Source: Monocercomonoides exilis (Eukaryota > Preaxostyla > Oxymonadida > Polymastigidae). Taken from it: DNA of 64,000 nt. A program made the position numbers and the translations under genes. Of the stretch, positions 11,973 through 22,830 are shown in pieces. Position 1 is the stretch's first letter; every line of letters starts with the position of its first letter. The stretch spans positions 124,001 to 188,000 of the forward strand of contig LSRY02000018.1 in NCBI GenBank assembly GCA_001643675.2, in the 5' to 3' direction. Below the pieces are notes generated by a model. It searched no databases, was not told the DNA's origin, and saw only the letters and a list, made by a program, of their open reading frames with translations.

Positions 11973-14900
11973 ATGGATATCATGAATCATTTGAAAACAT
12001 ATGAGGATTTTTTAAGAAGCTTGCCTTTGGAATTACAAAACAGTGCAAAATCAAAAGAAATCGTTTGAGTTATCAAAAGACTAAATTTGACAGAAACTTT
12101 TTTTATTTTTATTTTTTTTTTTTTTACAAAAGAGTGCTGCATTAAGCAAAAAAATAGAAGAGCTAAAAAAAGTGATTGTTCATTTGTTGAGTTGGAATGT
12201 TCAAAATCAACTATTTTTGGAAAATGTTTGATATTTTCAAGTTTTGATCAAATATTGTATCATTTCATTTGCTTTGATTATTATCAAGTTTACAGGCACC
12301 CTAATAACACTGGAGAAGACATAGGAAAAGTTCACTTTGAAATTCAAAAAAATTCAGTTTGGATAGCTTACACGCCCGTGAAAAATGATGGAACATTGAA
12401 AAAAGATGGACATATTTATTATTTGTGTCCAAACAGCAAAGAAGGAGTTAATTGTGGAGTTTCCGGAAGAAAAGGATGTGATCGAATAATTAATCATCAA
12501 TGTCCCCTTTTGACAAATTCATCAATCATCAAATTGATGAAGCAGGATCATCCTCTCAAACAAGCAACTTATTTCTCAAACAAAAAAGAAGTTCCATTTC
12601 ATTTTCAATGTGATTTATTGAAAAAACAATTTTTGAGGTTAATTGGACATTGCAACATTGCATTTTTGTCCGCTTATTCATCTGAGTTTAATAGTTTCAT
12701 TTCTTCTCTTATACAGATTTCTCAACAAAATCCATCATTTTCTCCCGAAACCATATTTCCCACATTGAATTACAGAAAACTATCTTCAATAATTCATGAG
12801 GAAGTGGCAGGTGCAATTAAAGAAAGGGATGCTGCAATTTTCAATTCTTCAGTCGGTATTATGATTGACGGTGGAGTTATCGCGGGTAAAAAGTACACAG
12901 CTGTAACTGTGGTTCCGTTGAATCCAGGTGCAAAGCCAATGTTTTATAAATTAGTAAAAGCGTGCTACACTTCCTTTGATTATTCGCAACTTGCAGTCCA
13001 AATTATGACAGAAATAAAAGATTTACACGGAGAAGTTCGGTGTTTTTGCACAGACGGCTTGCTTCCTCAGAAGCTTGCAATTCAGAGCCTTTCAGAAGAA
13101 ACCACAACAGCAAAATCTTTGTCATTTTACAAAGGAACACCACCAATTTTTATTTATTGTTGCAACCATTTATTAAACTTAGTTGTTTCTCATTTTTTTA
13201 ACAACAACGAATTCATTCGAACACAGAAAGATGCAATAATAACATTTGCGAAACAAGCGAAGGTGATTTCACGCAGGCAACCCTCAACACCAAAATGCCC
13301 TTCTTTCATTGAAACAAGATGGCTTTGCATTTTTGATATTTGTTCTTTTATTAGAAATCAATTTCATGATAATAATTTTTCAAAATTGCAGGAATTGATT
13401 TTTATCGAAAATGTGATCAAATGTGAACTTCTATTATTACCCTTAAGAGAACTTCAGTTACAGTTCGAAAAGGACGAAACGAAGTTGGGAGATATTTTCC
13501 CTCTGCTGGTGAAGGCATTTGCTCGCTTCTCATGGATGCAGGACCTTGAAGAATTCTCAGAAGAAAACTGGCAATCTGGTTTATGTGATATTATAATCCT
13601 TTTGTTTAATTTCTTTTTTGCAGGTGATAGAGGAAACCTGATCTCTTTGGCCTTTTCATTAACTCCTGGAGGGAGAAATAACTATCAATTGTGTACTTTT
13701 TCTGAGTCTTTCAACCAAGAATTGAAAAGGCTGAAAGCGAAATACGATCTTATTTTTCGCAGTGAAACATTGGATCAAACAACGAAACACTCTGAATCAA
13801 AAACAAATCAACGAAACCTGATTCAAAAAACTTCTGAAAAAAGGAATCCATTATATTCATTCGATCAATCAAAACATATACCATCCGCTTCTATTTCGTC
13901 TTCGTCCTTCGAATCCTTTTTCGTTTCCTCCCCGTCGTCTTCATCTTTTTCTGATTCTTCATCAAGTTCTCCTTCAAATTCTTCATCTGATTCAGCAATG
14001 AACATAAGACAAATTTCATCAAATCAAGTTATCGATTATGATCCGAGAACTTTTATCTTTGAAAAACGAAGTGACCGAAAGAAAGAATTATTTTCGAAAA
14101 CTTCAAAACAAATCGTTGAGTCCAGAAGTCCAATAGATAGCGATATTTTTACAAATAAATTGTCATTCGATTTTCCTTCTTCTTCGTCAACATACACATT
14201 TAACCCTTTTTCAATTGATTCGTTTTATTCAGCACTTCAGTCACTTAATCCATCACTCCATGAAAATTCAAATAAAGACCCATCCTTCATTCCTCCATCA
14301 AATCAGTCTTCTTCAGCAAAAGTTTATGAAAAAAAAGAAAACTCATTTCCAGAATATTCTCGAATTGTACAACTTCTTCAAATAATCGAAGAAAACTCTT
14401 CGACAAAATGTGAAGAATCTTCTTTAAAACATGAGGAGAAAACAGATGAAACAGATGAAGATGAATTTGGACTATTGCAAGCCGAAAGTGATTCTGAAGA
14501 AGATGAATATATTGAAAAATCTGAGACCTATTCCTCAACAATGAAAGAAAATGTTATTCACAACACTCGCTGCAACAGGCGAAAAGAAAATGAAGATTGT
14601 TCTAAAGAAAAAGGAAAAAATGAAACGGATGATTTGGATGATGATGAAGAAAAGAAAAATGAAGAAAATGAAGAAGATATTGTTTTCATTGGTTCAAATG
14701 AACAAATTGAAATTGGAACTCTAAAAAATTTGGAGCAAAAAGTTAAAGAAACAAGAAACATACAAGAGAAAATTAATATGGACTGGTTCATAAGAATGAA
14801 AAGTGGATTTCATGGTTATATATCAAAAGTGTTTCTGAACCAAACGGAAAACTTCAAGGAAAAGCTTGAAGCTTTGTATTCTTCATTTCTTCTTGATTAC

Positions 14901-15119
14901 CATCAATCATTACTGCAGAATAATTTATTTGTTTTCTTTTCAGAAATAAGCAAGTCTGGCATATTTCATTCGATATTTTCGAATGTTTGTTTCGCCTTGG
15001 TTACGTTTCCGTGTAGCGAAGCTTCTTGTGAGCGCCTCTTTTCTCGACTTCGCCGTATTGTTGGGGATAGGAGACACTCTCTTTCTTTAGAAACTCTCAA
15101 TAATATACTTTTTCTTTAG
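11973..15119 (+). CDS. hAT transposase, three exons (introns inferred)
   Basis: My gene model is exons 11973-12062, 12135-12225 and 12289-15119, which joins in frame to 1,003 residues. Both introns (72 and 63 nt) begin GTTTGA and end in AG; without them the N-terminal frame is broken. hAT signatures are visible: first catalytic Asp in 'GIMIDGG' (near 12865), second Asp in 'CFCTDGL' (near 13050), a C..H pair in 'CCNHLLNLV', 'FIETRW' near 13310, and the C-terminal dimerisation block 'SEASCERLFSRLRRI' (near 15017) holding the catalytic Glu region. Upstream of the first Asp is a Cys/His-containing region (about 12421-12520) that may be a BED-like zinc finger. A Ser- and acid-rich segment of about 330 residues (13750-14760) sits in the insertion domain. 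No stop or frameshift appears in exon 3, so the enzyme may be functional. Confidence 0.8.
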
Positions 15120-15639
15120 CTTTTTTTTTCATTTTTGTTCAATTAACATGCTCCTTTGTTATGAATCATATAACGCTTTTAAACAAAAAGCTAAATCTTT
15201 TTTTGAAATTTTGACAATTATTATTTTTCGCTTTTCATCTCCATAAGTTCATAAATAAACATTTTTTAATGTTAAAGTTGAATTTATTTTTCTATATGAT
15301 GCATTTGCAAACAAAAACTGTGAACATTCTCTTTTTTACAATTTCACGAACAGCATCTCCCTGCAAAAATATATGCAAACAATTTTTTAAGTCACATGAA
15401 TACTGACTTCCTCATCGATTTTCTTAAATATCTATCTTCCATCTTTTCTTGAGCAAAACTTTTGATCATTCCAGAAAAAAAGGTTATAATCCTTCGACCG
15501 ATTGAAAAACTTCTTATTTTCTTCACTTCTCTAATTAATTCTTTCAAGATGTCTCAGGTTAACAATCTCATGCGTATTCCATGAATCTATTTCACATGCT
15601 GTTTTTTTTTTGCCTTTGTTTGCTATTTCCCCCAAGCCA

Positions 15640-16645
15640 ATTATATCGGATACTGTTCCAACACAGTCTCTTTTTGAAAAACAAAATAGAAAGGCTCAGC
15701 ATTTCTTTTTGTGCAGATCGGCATGATACTTGTGATGCTAAGAACGCTTTTGCAGACTCAAAATATGTTGACATGCTGACTGCAGAAGCGTTTGTTCTTT
15801 CTCCTTTGGTAATTATGTTTCCTGCAATCACTGCGTCGTACTCACCAAACGGAATCTGCAACTTCAAGCACTCTCACAGAGTCACCCCAATCAAGAGAAC
15901 AGCTGATTCCTTCGTTACTTCCATCTTCTTATTTGTCAGTAGCTCTGCCACTTTCCACCTCAAACACTCTTTTCTGTTGTCATCCTCATCCTCAAATGCT
16001 GATGAAGGAGGAGGTGATTTTGCGAATCTCTCGCTCTTCACAGAAACATCAGAGGAAGATGTGACCATGGTGGAGGGTGAAGAGATGGAGGAAGTGTCAG
16101 AATCTAACGAGCAGTCTGAGTGCATCGCTATTGTGATCACCATGTGCTCAGAGAACAGAACAATGTGCGGACTCAGATTCGCAAGTGACTGAAGAGGGTT
16201 TTCCATTTCGTCAAAGGAGTGGAGCGCCAGATTAGCAACCCAGAACAGGATCTGGGCAGCTGATTGCTCTCTTTCTTTCAAGGAGCCAATTGCCATCTCT
16301 TTCTTCTCGTTCCTTCCATGAAGCAACATGAACAGCGAATCCCTCAAGTCCACAATCAGCTTCTCATAAGGTGATGAGCAGGCCATTGCATCCACCAGAT
16401 TCGACATGGAAGAGGTTGTGGGACATCGACTCTCTGTTCGAACAAATTAGGAATCTGAATCACTCGTTGAAGTGGATGAAACGGATGGTAACGGTGTTCT
16501 CTTCCTTGTTTCTTCCCCCTCTGCATTTTCATCCACATTATCCAATATCCATTGAGGGATCTTGTCTGAGTCTCTCCCCAAGATATATTCAGTGGAACCG
16601 CTCTCAGAAAGATGATGCTCTCTGATTTTGAATACAAAAACTGCT
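15640..16645 (-). pseudogene. Captured fragment of the receptor pseudokinase domain, inside the hAT element
   Basis: Read on the minus strand, this matches the C-terminal part of the beta-helix/pseudokinase protein at 37050-37950 almost continuously: 'ESGSTEYILG', 'SSMSNLVDAMACSSPYEKL', 'ILFWVANLALHSFDEMENP', 'NLSPHIVLFSEHMVI', 'IPFGEYDA'. The reading frame is unbroken by indels but contains two stops, a TAA in the Ser-rich linker (near 16448) and a TGA where the intact gene has Trp (near 15871). Similarity fades after the 'NGER' block. It lacks the extracellular and membrane parts. It lies antisense to, and 3' of, the transposase and wholly between the hAT ends, so it appears to be carried by the transposon. 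It is too different from the intact gene in this window to be a direct recent copy of it. Confidence 0.75.
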
Positions 16646-17471
16646 TCTCATAAGCAAGCTTCATTTTCGTATCCTTTTTTTTTCCACGCCTCCTGTGCAA
16701 CTTTCCTTCACTGCTCCTGATCTATGTCTGCGTCACAGTCTCTCAAATACCTTCTGAACCTGCTTAAATGCGTCATTCTCAAATTGTTAATATTTTTTAG
16801 TTCATTCTTTGATAATTTTTCAAATGAAAGAGTTAAAATTTTTGTGAAAAATCTTCAGTTTAAACATTTAATAATTTTCTCAACTTTCAAACACTAGAAA
16901 TCCAAATTTTTCAAAAAAAATGAACTTTTATTCAATAATCGATTTGATATTTCGTTTATTTCAATAAATCAATTGAAATCTATGCAAAAACAATAAAATG
17001 AAATAATAGAAACACAATTCAAATCAAAATTTTAAGGGATCGTAAAAGTGTGTGAAATTTCTAAAATGCTTATGCTCAATCATCCACCACCTATGAAATT
17101 CGCAAATGCGTAAAATTCTCATACATATTAAATGGATTATTCATTGAATTATGCGAAAGCAAAATAATAGTTCAAAAATAAAGATCATTTTTGAGAACAA
17201 AATGAAATTAGCGAGAAGCAAAAAACACATTACAGACATAAAATATTTGCCATAAATATTTATGAAATGTGAAGCTTACAACACTTTATATTTAATAATT
17301 CATCAGTTAAACAATTAATTATTTTGATCATACCCATAATTAGGAAAAAATATTTTATAATTATGGTATTTTTGATCCATGAAAAATTGAAACTTATTTC
17401 TAAAATTTTTTGTTTTTTATTTATTTGTTTTTGTTCAATCGAATTTTTCAATACATATAAAAATTTTCATG

Positions 17472-17475
<4 letters not shown>

Positions 17476-17514
<39 letters not shown>
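17476..17514. repeat. Poly-A tract of 39 bp
   Basis: An uninterrupted A run 66 bp inside the right end of the hAT element. Nothing shows it to be a retrotransposon tail; it is flanked on both sides by hAT subterminal sequence. Confidence 0.8.
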
Positions 17515-17517
<3 letters not shown>

Positions 17518-17580
17518 CGACACAAGTTTCGTTATTCGACCGACAATCATCATGTTATTTTTCCTTGTCGCAAAGGCCAA

Positions 17581-17588
17581 GAGTTCAT
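17581..17588. repeat. Right target-site duplication of the hAT element
   Basis: GAGTTCAT is an exact copy of the left duplication and directly follows the right terminal inverted repeat at 17566-17580. Confidence 0.85.
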
Positions 17589-17936
17589 GTTTATTAAATT
17601 TGTATTTAATGGTCCATTATCTAAATATCAAAATTGCATTTTTTGAAAAACAAATTGACTTTTTTTTTTTTTGATAAAGATTTTTGATGAAGGAACTGTT
17701 GTGCTGTAACGTATTGAGAAGGTTAAAAGAATACAATAAAAAGGGGTAAAAAAATCTTTTGTTTTTTCTTCGTCATCAAATGATTGATTTAATTTGTGTA
17801 TAACTTGAAAATAGGCATTTTGTTATTCATTTATTGGTAATAAATGTTAACAGTTTTTAAAAAACGCAAGAATACTCAAACAATTTTCCAGTGTTTTTGT
17901 TTGACATGTGTAACTTTTTTGAGGCTTTATTCATTT

Positions 17937-18194
17937 GGAGGACTACATTTGAAATCATATTTTATCTTTCAAAATTTTGGAACAAAAAGATTCTTATGAA
18001 TTTCAAAAAATGAACTCTGAAAAGTGAACAGGAGATTTCAAGGCTTCTTTATTTTTTTAATCAAATCAAACATTTGTTATTGAAACAGATGTTATGAATT
18101 TTATATTCGAATTCATTTTTCTTTTCTAAATGGTAAACAACTTTCGAAAAATCAATAACATGAAAAAAGTTTTGATTTCAAAAGTTATCACTCA
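17937..18194. repeat. Diverged MITE copy of the GGGTGATTATTTT family
   Basis: About 258 bp beginning with a degraded terminal motif (a block ending 'ATTTGAAATCATA') and ending with 'AAAAAAGTTTTGATTTC' and 'TTATCACTCA'. Length and both ends match the better-preserved copies at 18281 and 19516. Confidence 0.45.
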
Positions 18195-18280
18195 TTTTGT
18201 GAGAAATATTATGTGATAAACATAACCGCTTGTTTCGATCAAACCTCTATTTTTGCATTACAAACGAAACAAAAAAAAGA

Positions 18281-18539
18281 TGGGTGATTATTTTCGAAAT
18301 CATATTTTTTCTGTCAAAAATTTCGGTTCGAAGATTTGAAAAGAACATTCCTTAATGGACCATGAAAAGTTATGGATTTTATTTTAATGATGCAGCTTCA
18401 ATTATTTCAAGTCAAACTTTGGCTTTTGAAACGAATGATTAACCATTAATGTTTTCATGACAATTATTCAGCAAATGTTAATGAATTTTCATATTATCAA
18501 CACCCCGAAAAAAGTTATGATTTCAAAAATAATCACCTA
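18281..18539 (+). repeat. MITE copy A, about 258 bp, TIR GGGTGATTATTTTCGAAATC
   Basis: Starts TGGGTGATTATTTTCGAAAT and ends with the inverted form of the same motif (…AAATAATCACC). The whole unit is nearly identical, in inverted orientation, to 19516-19774. There is no coding potential, which fits a miniature inverted-repeat transposable element. Confidence 0.7.
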
Positions 18540-18839
18540 TATTATTTTTTATCCATTATTGACTGTTCTAAGATTTCTCTTGAATATTAACAAATGAACA
18601 CAAAAAAGGAAAAAGAAATATTAATGATTTCTTCGTCTTTATTACAGATAAGACATTTCTTAGAAAAATATTTTGTTGAATTTTGTATTTGAAGAAGAAA
18701 TCTCTTCCCAAGAACATTCAACCCTTGAGAAATCCAAGCCCCCAAAAAAGTTATAATTCCAAGTTTAATCACCCACACATTAACATGAAAATTTCACCGA
18801 ACTTTCTCTTTGTTAGTTTATTTATTCATTTTTTGGAGT

Positions 18840-19010
18840 AAAGCACATACCAGATTTTGCCTCAATGTGAATAGTTTTCAAAACTTGTTATTTCTTTTCT
18901 TTGAAAACATATGCAGGTCTGTCTTCTTTTCCAACCTATCTTCATTTCCTCAGTGATTGCACAGTCATTTTGATTTCTGAGATCTGAATTCCAGTGAATT
19001 GACAGTAAAA
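18840..19010 (-). pseudogene. Remnant of pogo-like transposase N-terminal region
   Basis: The top strand contains 'CAGATTTTGCCTCAATGTGA' and 'GCAGGTCTGTCTTCTTTTCC', closely resembling the antisense of the helix-turn-helix exon of the pogo-like element at 24120-24270 ('CAGACTTTGCTTCAATGTGA', 'GCAGGTCTGCCAATTTTTCC'). No open frame remains. It lies between two inverted MITE copies. Confidence 0.5.
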
Positions 19011-19515
19011 GTTATGCACTCTGTTTAATCCAAAGCGAAAACACTTATTTTATCCAGCGAACTTTTTTGTTTTCGAAAGTGGAGAAAAAATATTGCATTC
19101 TGTTATATTTCTGTCCTTCTTTAAATTATATTTCCACAGATATTTTCATTTTGAAAAGAATGAGTTGTGTATCATAATAATAAAAAATATTATTTTCATG
19201 TTCCGTCAATCAGAAAAAACTATTTGATAGAAATATTTTGTATGAACAAAACAAAAAAATGCTCCAAGAAACACTCCAATTCCTTTTTGGAGCTCAGTGA
19301 AGTGGCAAAATCAACATCTTTCACTATTCGAGAATGTGTTTGTACATAGAAAATTTGGTTCAAATAAATAATATGAATAAATACAATTTTTATTTGGAAA
19401 ATTACTTTTGAGAATTTTACTGGAAAGAATAAAAATCTCATGTTTTTATCAATATTCTTTTCCAGCTAGCCGTATTTCACTAAATTGACAAGAAATTCAT
19501 CACAACGTTAAAATC

Positions 19516-19774
19516 TGGGTGATTATTTTTGAAATCATAACTTTTTTCGGGGTGTTGATAATATGAAAATTCATTAACATTGTCTGAATAATTGTCATGA
19601 AAACATTAATGGTTAATCATTCGTTTCAAAAGCCAAAGTTTGACTTGAAATAATTGAAGCTGCATCATTAAAATAAAATCCATAACTTTTCATGGTCCAT
19701 TAAGGAATGTTCTTTTCAAATCTTCGAACCGAAATTTTTGACAGAAAAAATATGATTTCGAAAATAATCACCCA
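19516..19774 (-). repeat. MITE copy B, inverted relative to copy A
   Basis: About 258 bp, nearly identical to the reverse complement of 18281-18539 along its length, again bounded by GGGTGATTATTTT…AAAATAATCACCC. Together A and B form a long inverted repeat with a spacer of about 980 bp. Confidence 0.7.
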
Positions 19775-20639
19775 TGTTTTCAATAATAATCACACCTGTT
19801 TTTTTATTTATATTTCAGATAGAAAATGATTAAAAGGGCAAATGCAAAGAAATTGCACCTATTTGTTGAAGTTTTTATTTCCATAGCTAATTAACCGTGA
19901 AAAACGTCACACTGAGTTAATGACAAGAAATCAGAAGAATGTGGATTTTTTCCACATTGTTATTTCCTGAAGATGAGTTCAAAAACACTGATATGAAACA
20001 CTCGACGTGTTGCATGAAACATGTCATTATAGCCCCACTTTTGATGTGAATGTTGACAAGTTTTAAACGTGCATTTAATCAACTTCCACAGGATTTGTTG
20101 TTCACACTGCTGATGCGAAAACAGGTTTGACCATTGAGCCACGGAGAATATAAAATTCTCTTTTGATGGCAGCTGTTGCAACAAATGGATTAATCATTTA
20201 TTTCATTATTTCATGGCCAAGCGTTAATCTTCCCGAAGAGCTTCGAAGCCATTAACCACCAATGCATGAAAATATATGCAAACGAAAGAAGATGGTTGGA
20301 ATAAAAGTGTTTCAAACTGCATGCACAGACATTCTTTTTCTTCTGGCAGGAAACAATAGAGAGTGATTTCAACTTGATAACAATCACATTATTCTTTTTC
20401 TCGATTTCATCGCTTCTTATGCAAATGCATCGATGTGGTTTGAATTCCAATCACAACAAGTTGATTAAATACTTTCGTGCCACACAGAACATATTTCTGT
20501 TAACCGTTGAACAGAGAAGTGCTTTCTGTGTTCAAATGTGAAGCAGTGAATTGATTAGAAGATTCATGTGCCTCTTCATCTTATTTTTTCATGAGCTGCA
20601 GTTGAAGATGTTCTGCCTTGAGCAATCCACATGACATTA
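19775..20639. other. No gene recognised
   Basis: Unique-looking AT-rich sequence. ORFs on both strands are short and carry no motif I can name. Confidence 0.4.
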
Positions 20640-21090
20640 TCTTTGTCCGCATAACAGAAGATTATTATTTTATCAGTTATGTTTTTCATAATTTTTCAAG
20701 ACCAATTCTTTTGAAACTGATAGAATCATCCATTTATTCTCTTCCATCTTGCGGAAATAGATTCAACTTTTGTGGAAAAGTGATAACCGACGAAAATCTT
20801 AAAGAGGAATTGAAAAATCTTTCAAATATCACTATTGAAAGGAAAAATGAAATGGATGAAAAGGAGAAAGATGAAGTGAAGACTGTTTTCGATGATAAGA
20901 AAAAAAAAAAAAAATTTCTCCAAGTGAAAAACAACGATTCATGTGATGAGAAGCAGGACAATTCAAAAAATCGTACAAAAGGAGAAATGAATATCATATC
21001 ATAAATAAATTCTGTTTTGGTAATCTTTTTCTTCATTTTTTTTCACTTTATTGGGTCAGAATAAAGAAATGGGATCATAATTATATTTTT
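20640..21090 (+). pseudogene. Truncated pogo-like transposase C-terminus plus degraded terminal repeat
   Basis: The plus-strand frame ending at 21004 is clearly homologous to the C-terminus of the pogo-like transposase at 22831-23715: 'LLKLIESSIYSLP', 'NRFNFCGKVITDENL', then 'IERKNEMDEKEKDEVKTV' in both. It has a pure A run where the other copy has mixed codons. About 45 bp after the stop, 'GGGTCAGAATAAAGAAA' (near 21053) resembles the inner part of that element's terminal repeat, but the outermost TA-GGGTTAT end is no longer clear. The catalytic core is missing, so this is a dead 5'-truncated copy. Confidence 0.65.
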
Positions 21091-21322
21091 TTCTCAAATT
21101 CAAAAATATTCGAAATTTAAATAAATCAAAAAATTCATTTTTATCATTCCTTGAAGAATAAAAATAAACACATTCTTATGAAAAAGAAAGGAAACTTTAT
21201 TTCAAAAAGAAATTTTATTGTTTTTGAAAAGAAAATTTGAATTATCAATGTTTCATTAACTCTATTTTTTTTCCTATATAAAAAGAGCTCAGCATGCAAC
21301 GCTCATTCCATCACCTCTATCC

Positions 21323-21325
<3 letters not shown>

Positions 21326-21388
<63 letters not shown>
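21326..21388. repeat. (CA)n microsatellite, about 31 units
   Basis: A perfect CA dinucleotide run just 3' of the stop of the minus-strand armadillo-like gene. Confidence 0.95.
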
Positions 21389-21390
<2 letters not shown>

Positions 21391-21408
21391 ATTTTTATCA
21401 TATCATCT

Positions 21409-22654
21409 TCAAATTGGGATTAAATACATTTCACAATTCATTTTTCCATCATTTCCATAGTCGAATTGGATGAAACAGAAACAACTGATTAAGACATCTT
21501 CAAATCCTTCTTCTTCATATTTTTCATTAATTTCCATTTTCAGCATTCTTCGGTGCATTTCGTCGATTTTTTCATTTTTTCTTTCATTCAAAATTACCGA
21601 CAAATTTTTGAAAAAATCCAGCTCACTCAATATTTCTTCGAAGTTCACTGTCGATTGACAAATTTTATCCAACATAAAGTCAAGGATTCCACAATTTATC
21701 AACTCGCTGATATTCACATTCAAAATAAAAGTCATTCGGCTGAATAAGTGGACAAGAAACTTAACAACAACACTTGATATTCCCTTTGTTGTTTTGAATA
21801 ATTTTACAATAACATCAAAAAGACTAGAACAGTCATTCCCCCATGATGATCGACAGAAAATATATGTTTCGATTATGTTACACCATCTTATCAAAATAAA
21901 AATTGCTTTCTGAATTTCCGGTTCATTTTCCTTTTTGACACAGCTTTCACTATTTGCAAGTTCTTCAACTTCGCTTGCTGCTTCTCTTGCAAAGTGTAAT
22001 TCATTCACTATAACTGTTTCCAAGCTTTGATCAGTATCAAACCGTCTAACCAAAAACTCCCAAGCAGATTGATATCCAAGATCTGTCAGATTGCGATGCA
22101 GTTGATGATATTTGATGATTTCTTTTATTTCATTCAAATACAGTTCTTGCTTTATTTCCTAATCAAAAATTGATGAAAAATATGCAAAAATATAAAAAAT
22201 GAAATCGAATATCACATGCATCATATTTAATGTTGCTCAAAGCCAACAAAGCCATTTCCACTTCCTTTTGTGTTTCCTCGTTTTCCTCTTTGTTCGACGC
22301 AAATTTCAAAACACAAGGCACACAGATTGGAAACAATTTTGAAGAAAAGCTTCCGTAAATTAAAAGAAAACATTCGCAAAGTTCTATCAACTGTTTTTCA
22401 TTCCTTTCATCTTTCTTTTTATAATCAACAGTCACCATCATTTCGAGTCTTTTGGAAAACGAAGATGTGGAATAACATAAATCTCGAAGATTTTTCAAAG
22501 CATTATTGTATCCTATGCTCTTTAGCAACAAAATAATATTCTCCAATGATATTTTCTCTTTTTTCATCATTGCTTCTATCTCTTCCAACAATTTCCCTGT
22601 GAAAATCGAATTGATTTCTTTTTCATCCATCCTGCTCAGCAATCCATTCATCAT
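21409..22654 (-). CDS. Armadillo-like helical repeat protein of an oxymonad-type family (two exons)
   Basis: Two minus-strand ORFs belong to one gene: exon 1 from ATG at 22654 to 22220 and exon 2 from 22158 to the TAA at 21409. The 61-nt gap begins GCATGT and ends TTAG, so it reads as a GC-AG intron; with it the frames join as '…ALSNIKYD' + 'EIKQELYLNEIKEIIKYHQ…'. The product, about 395 residues, is alpha-helical throughout, with blocks 'LLSRMDEKEINSIF', 'LCECFLLIYGSFSS', 'CVPCVLKFA', 'VEMALLALSNI', 'YQSAWEFL' and 'NELHFAREA'. I recognise these from a large lineage-specific family in Monocercomonoides-like oxymonads with no known function (memory, not a search). The frame stays open upstream to the pogo insertion at 22749, so the 5' end may have been disturbed and exon 1 may extend further. 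Confidence 0.68.
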
Positions 22655-22830
22655 TTTGATATTCGATTTTTGATCAATTTCTGTGTTCTTTTGCAATTCA
22701 AAAATTGTATCTTTAACAAAAATACAATCGAAAAATACGAAAAAAAAGTAGGGTTATTATTTTATCTTGACCCTTTTTCTTTATTCTGACCCAAAAAAAT
22801 GAAGTGAAAAAAATTCAAAAAACAACATAA

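Larger units (their letters stand above)
11581..17580 (+). mobile_element. hAT-superfamily DNA transposon, 6,000 bp, with TIRs and 8-bp TSD
   Basis: The left end reads TAAGCCTTTGCGACA and the reverse complement of the right end reads TTGGCCTTTGCGACA, 13 of 15 matching. Both are bordered directly by GAGTTCAT (11573-11580 and 17581-17588), an 8-bp target-site duplication, which is the hallmark of hAT elements. Inside lie a three-exon hAT transposase gene and an antisense broken copy of a host pseudokinase domain. Subterminal copies of a TCGGTCGAA/TTCGACCGA motif occur near both ends (around 11593, 11625, 11926-11955, 15495 and 17534) and are candidate transposase-binding sites. The intact target duplication suggests a relatively recent insertion. 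Confidence 0.88.

Noticed and set aside
17476-17514. Poly-A tail of a LINE or SINE
   Set aside because: It lies within the hAT right subterminal region, without flanking duplications or a retroelement body.
21326-21388. CRISPR or satellite array
   Set aside because: It is a plain CA dinucleotide microsatellite without spacers.
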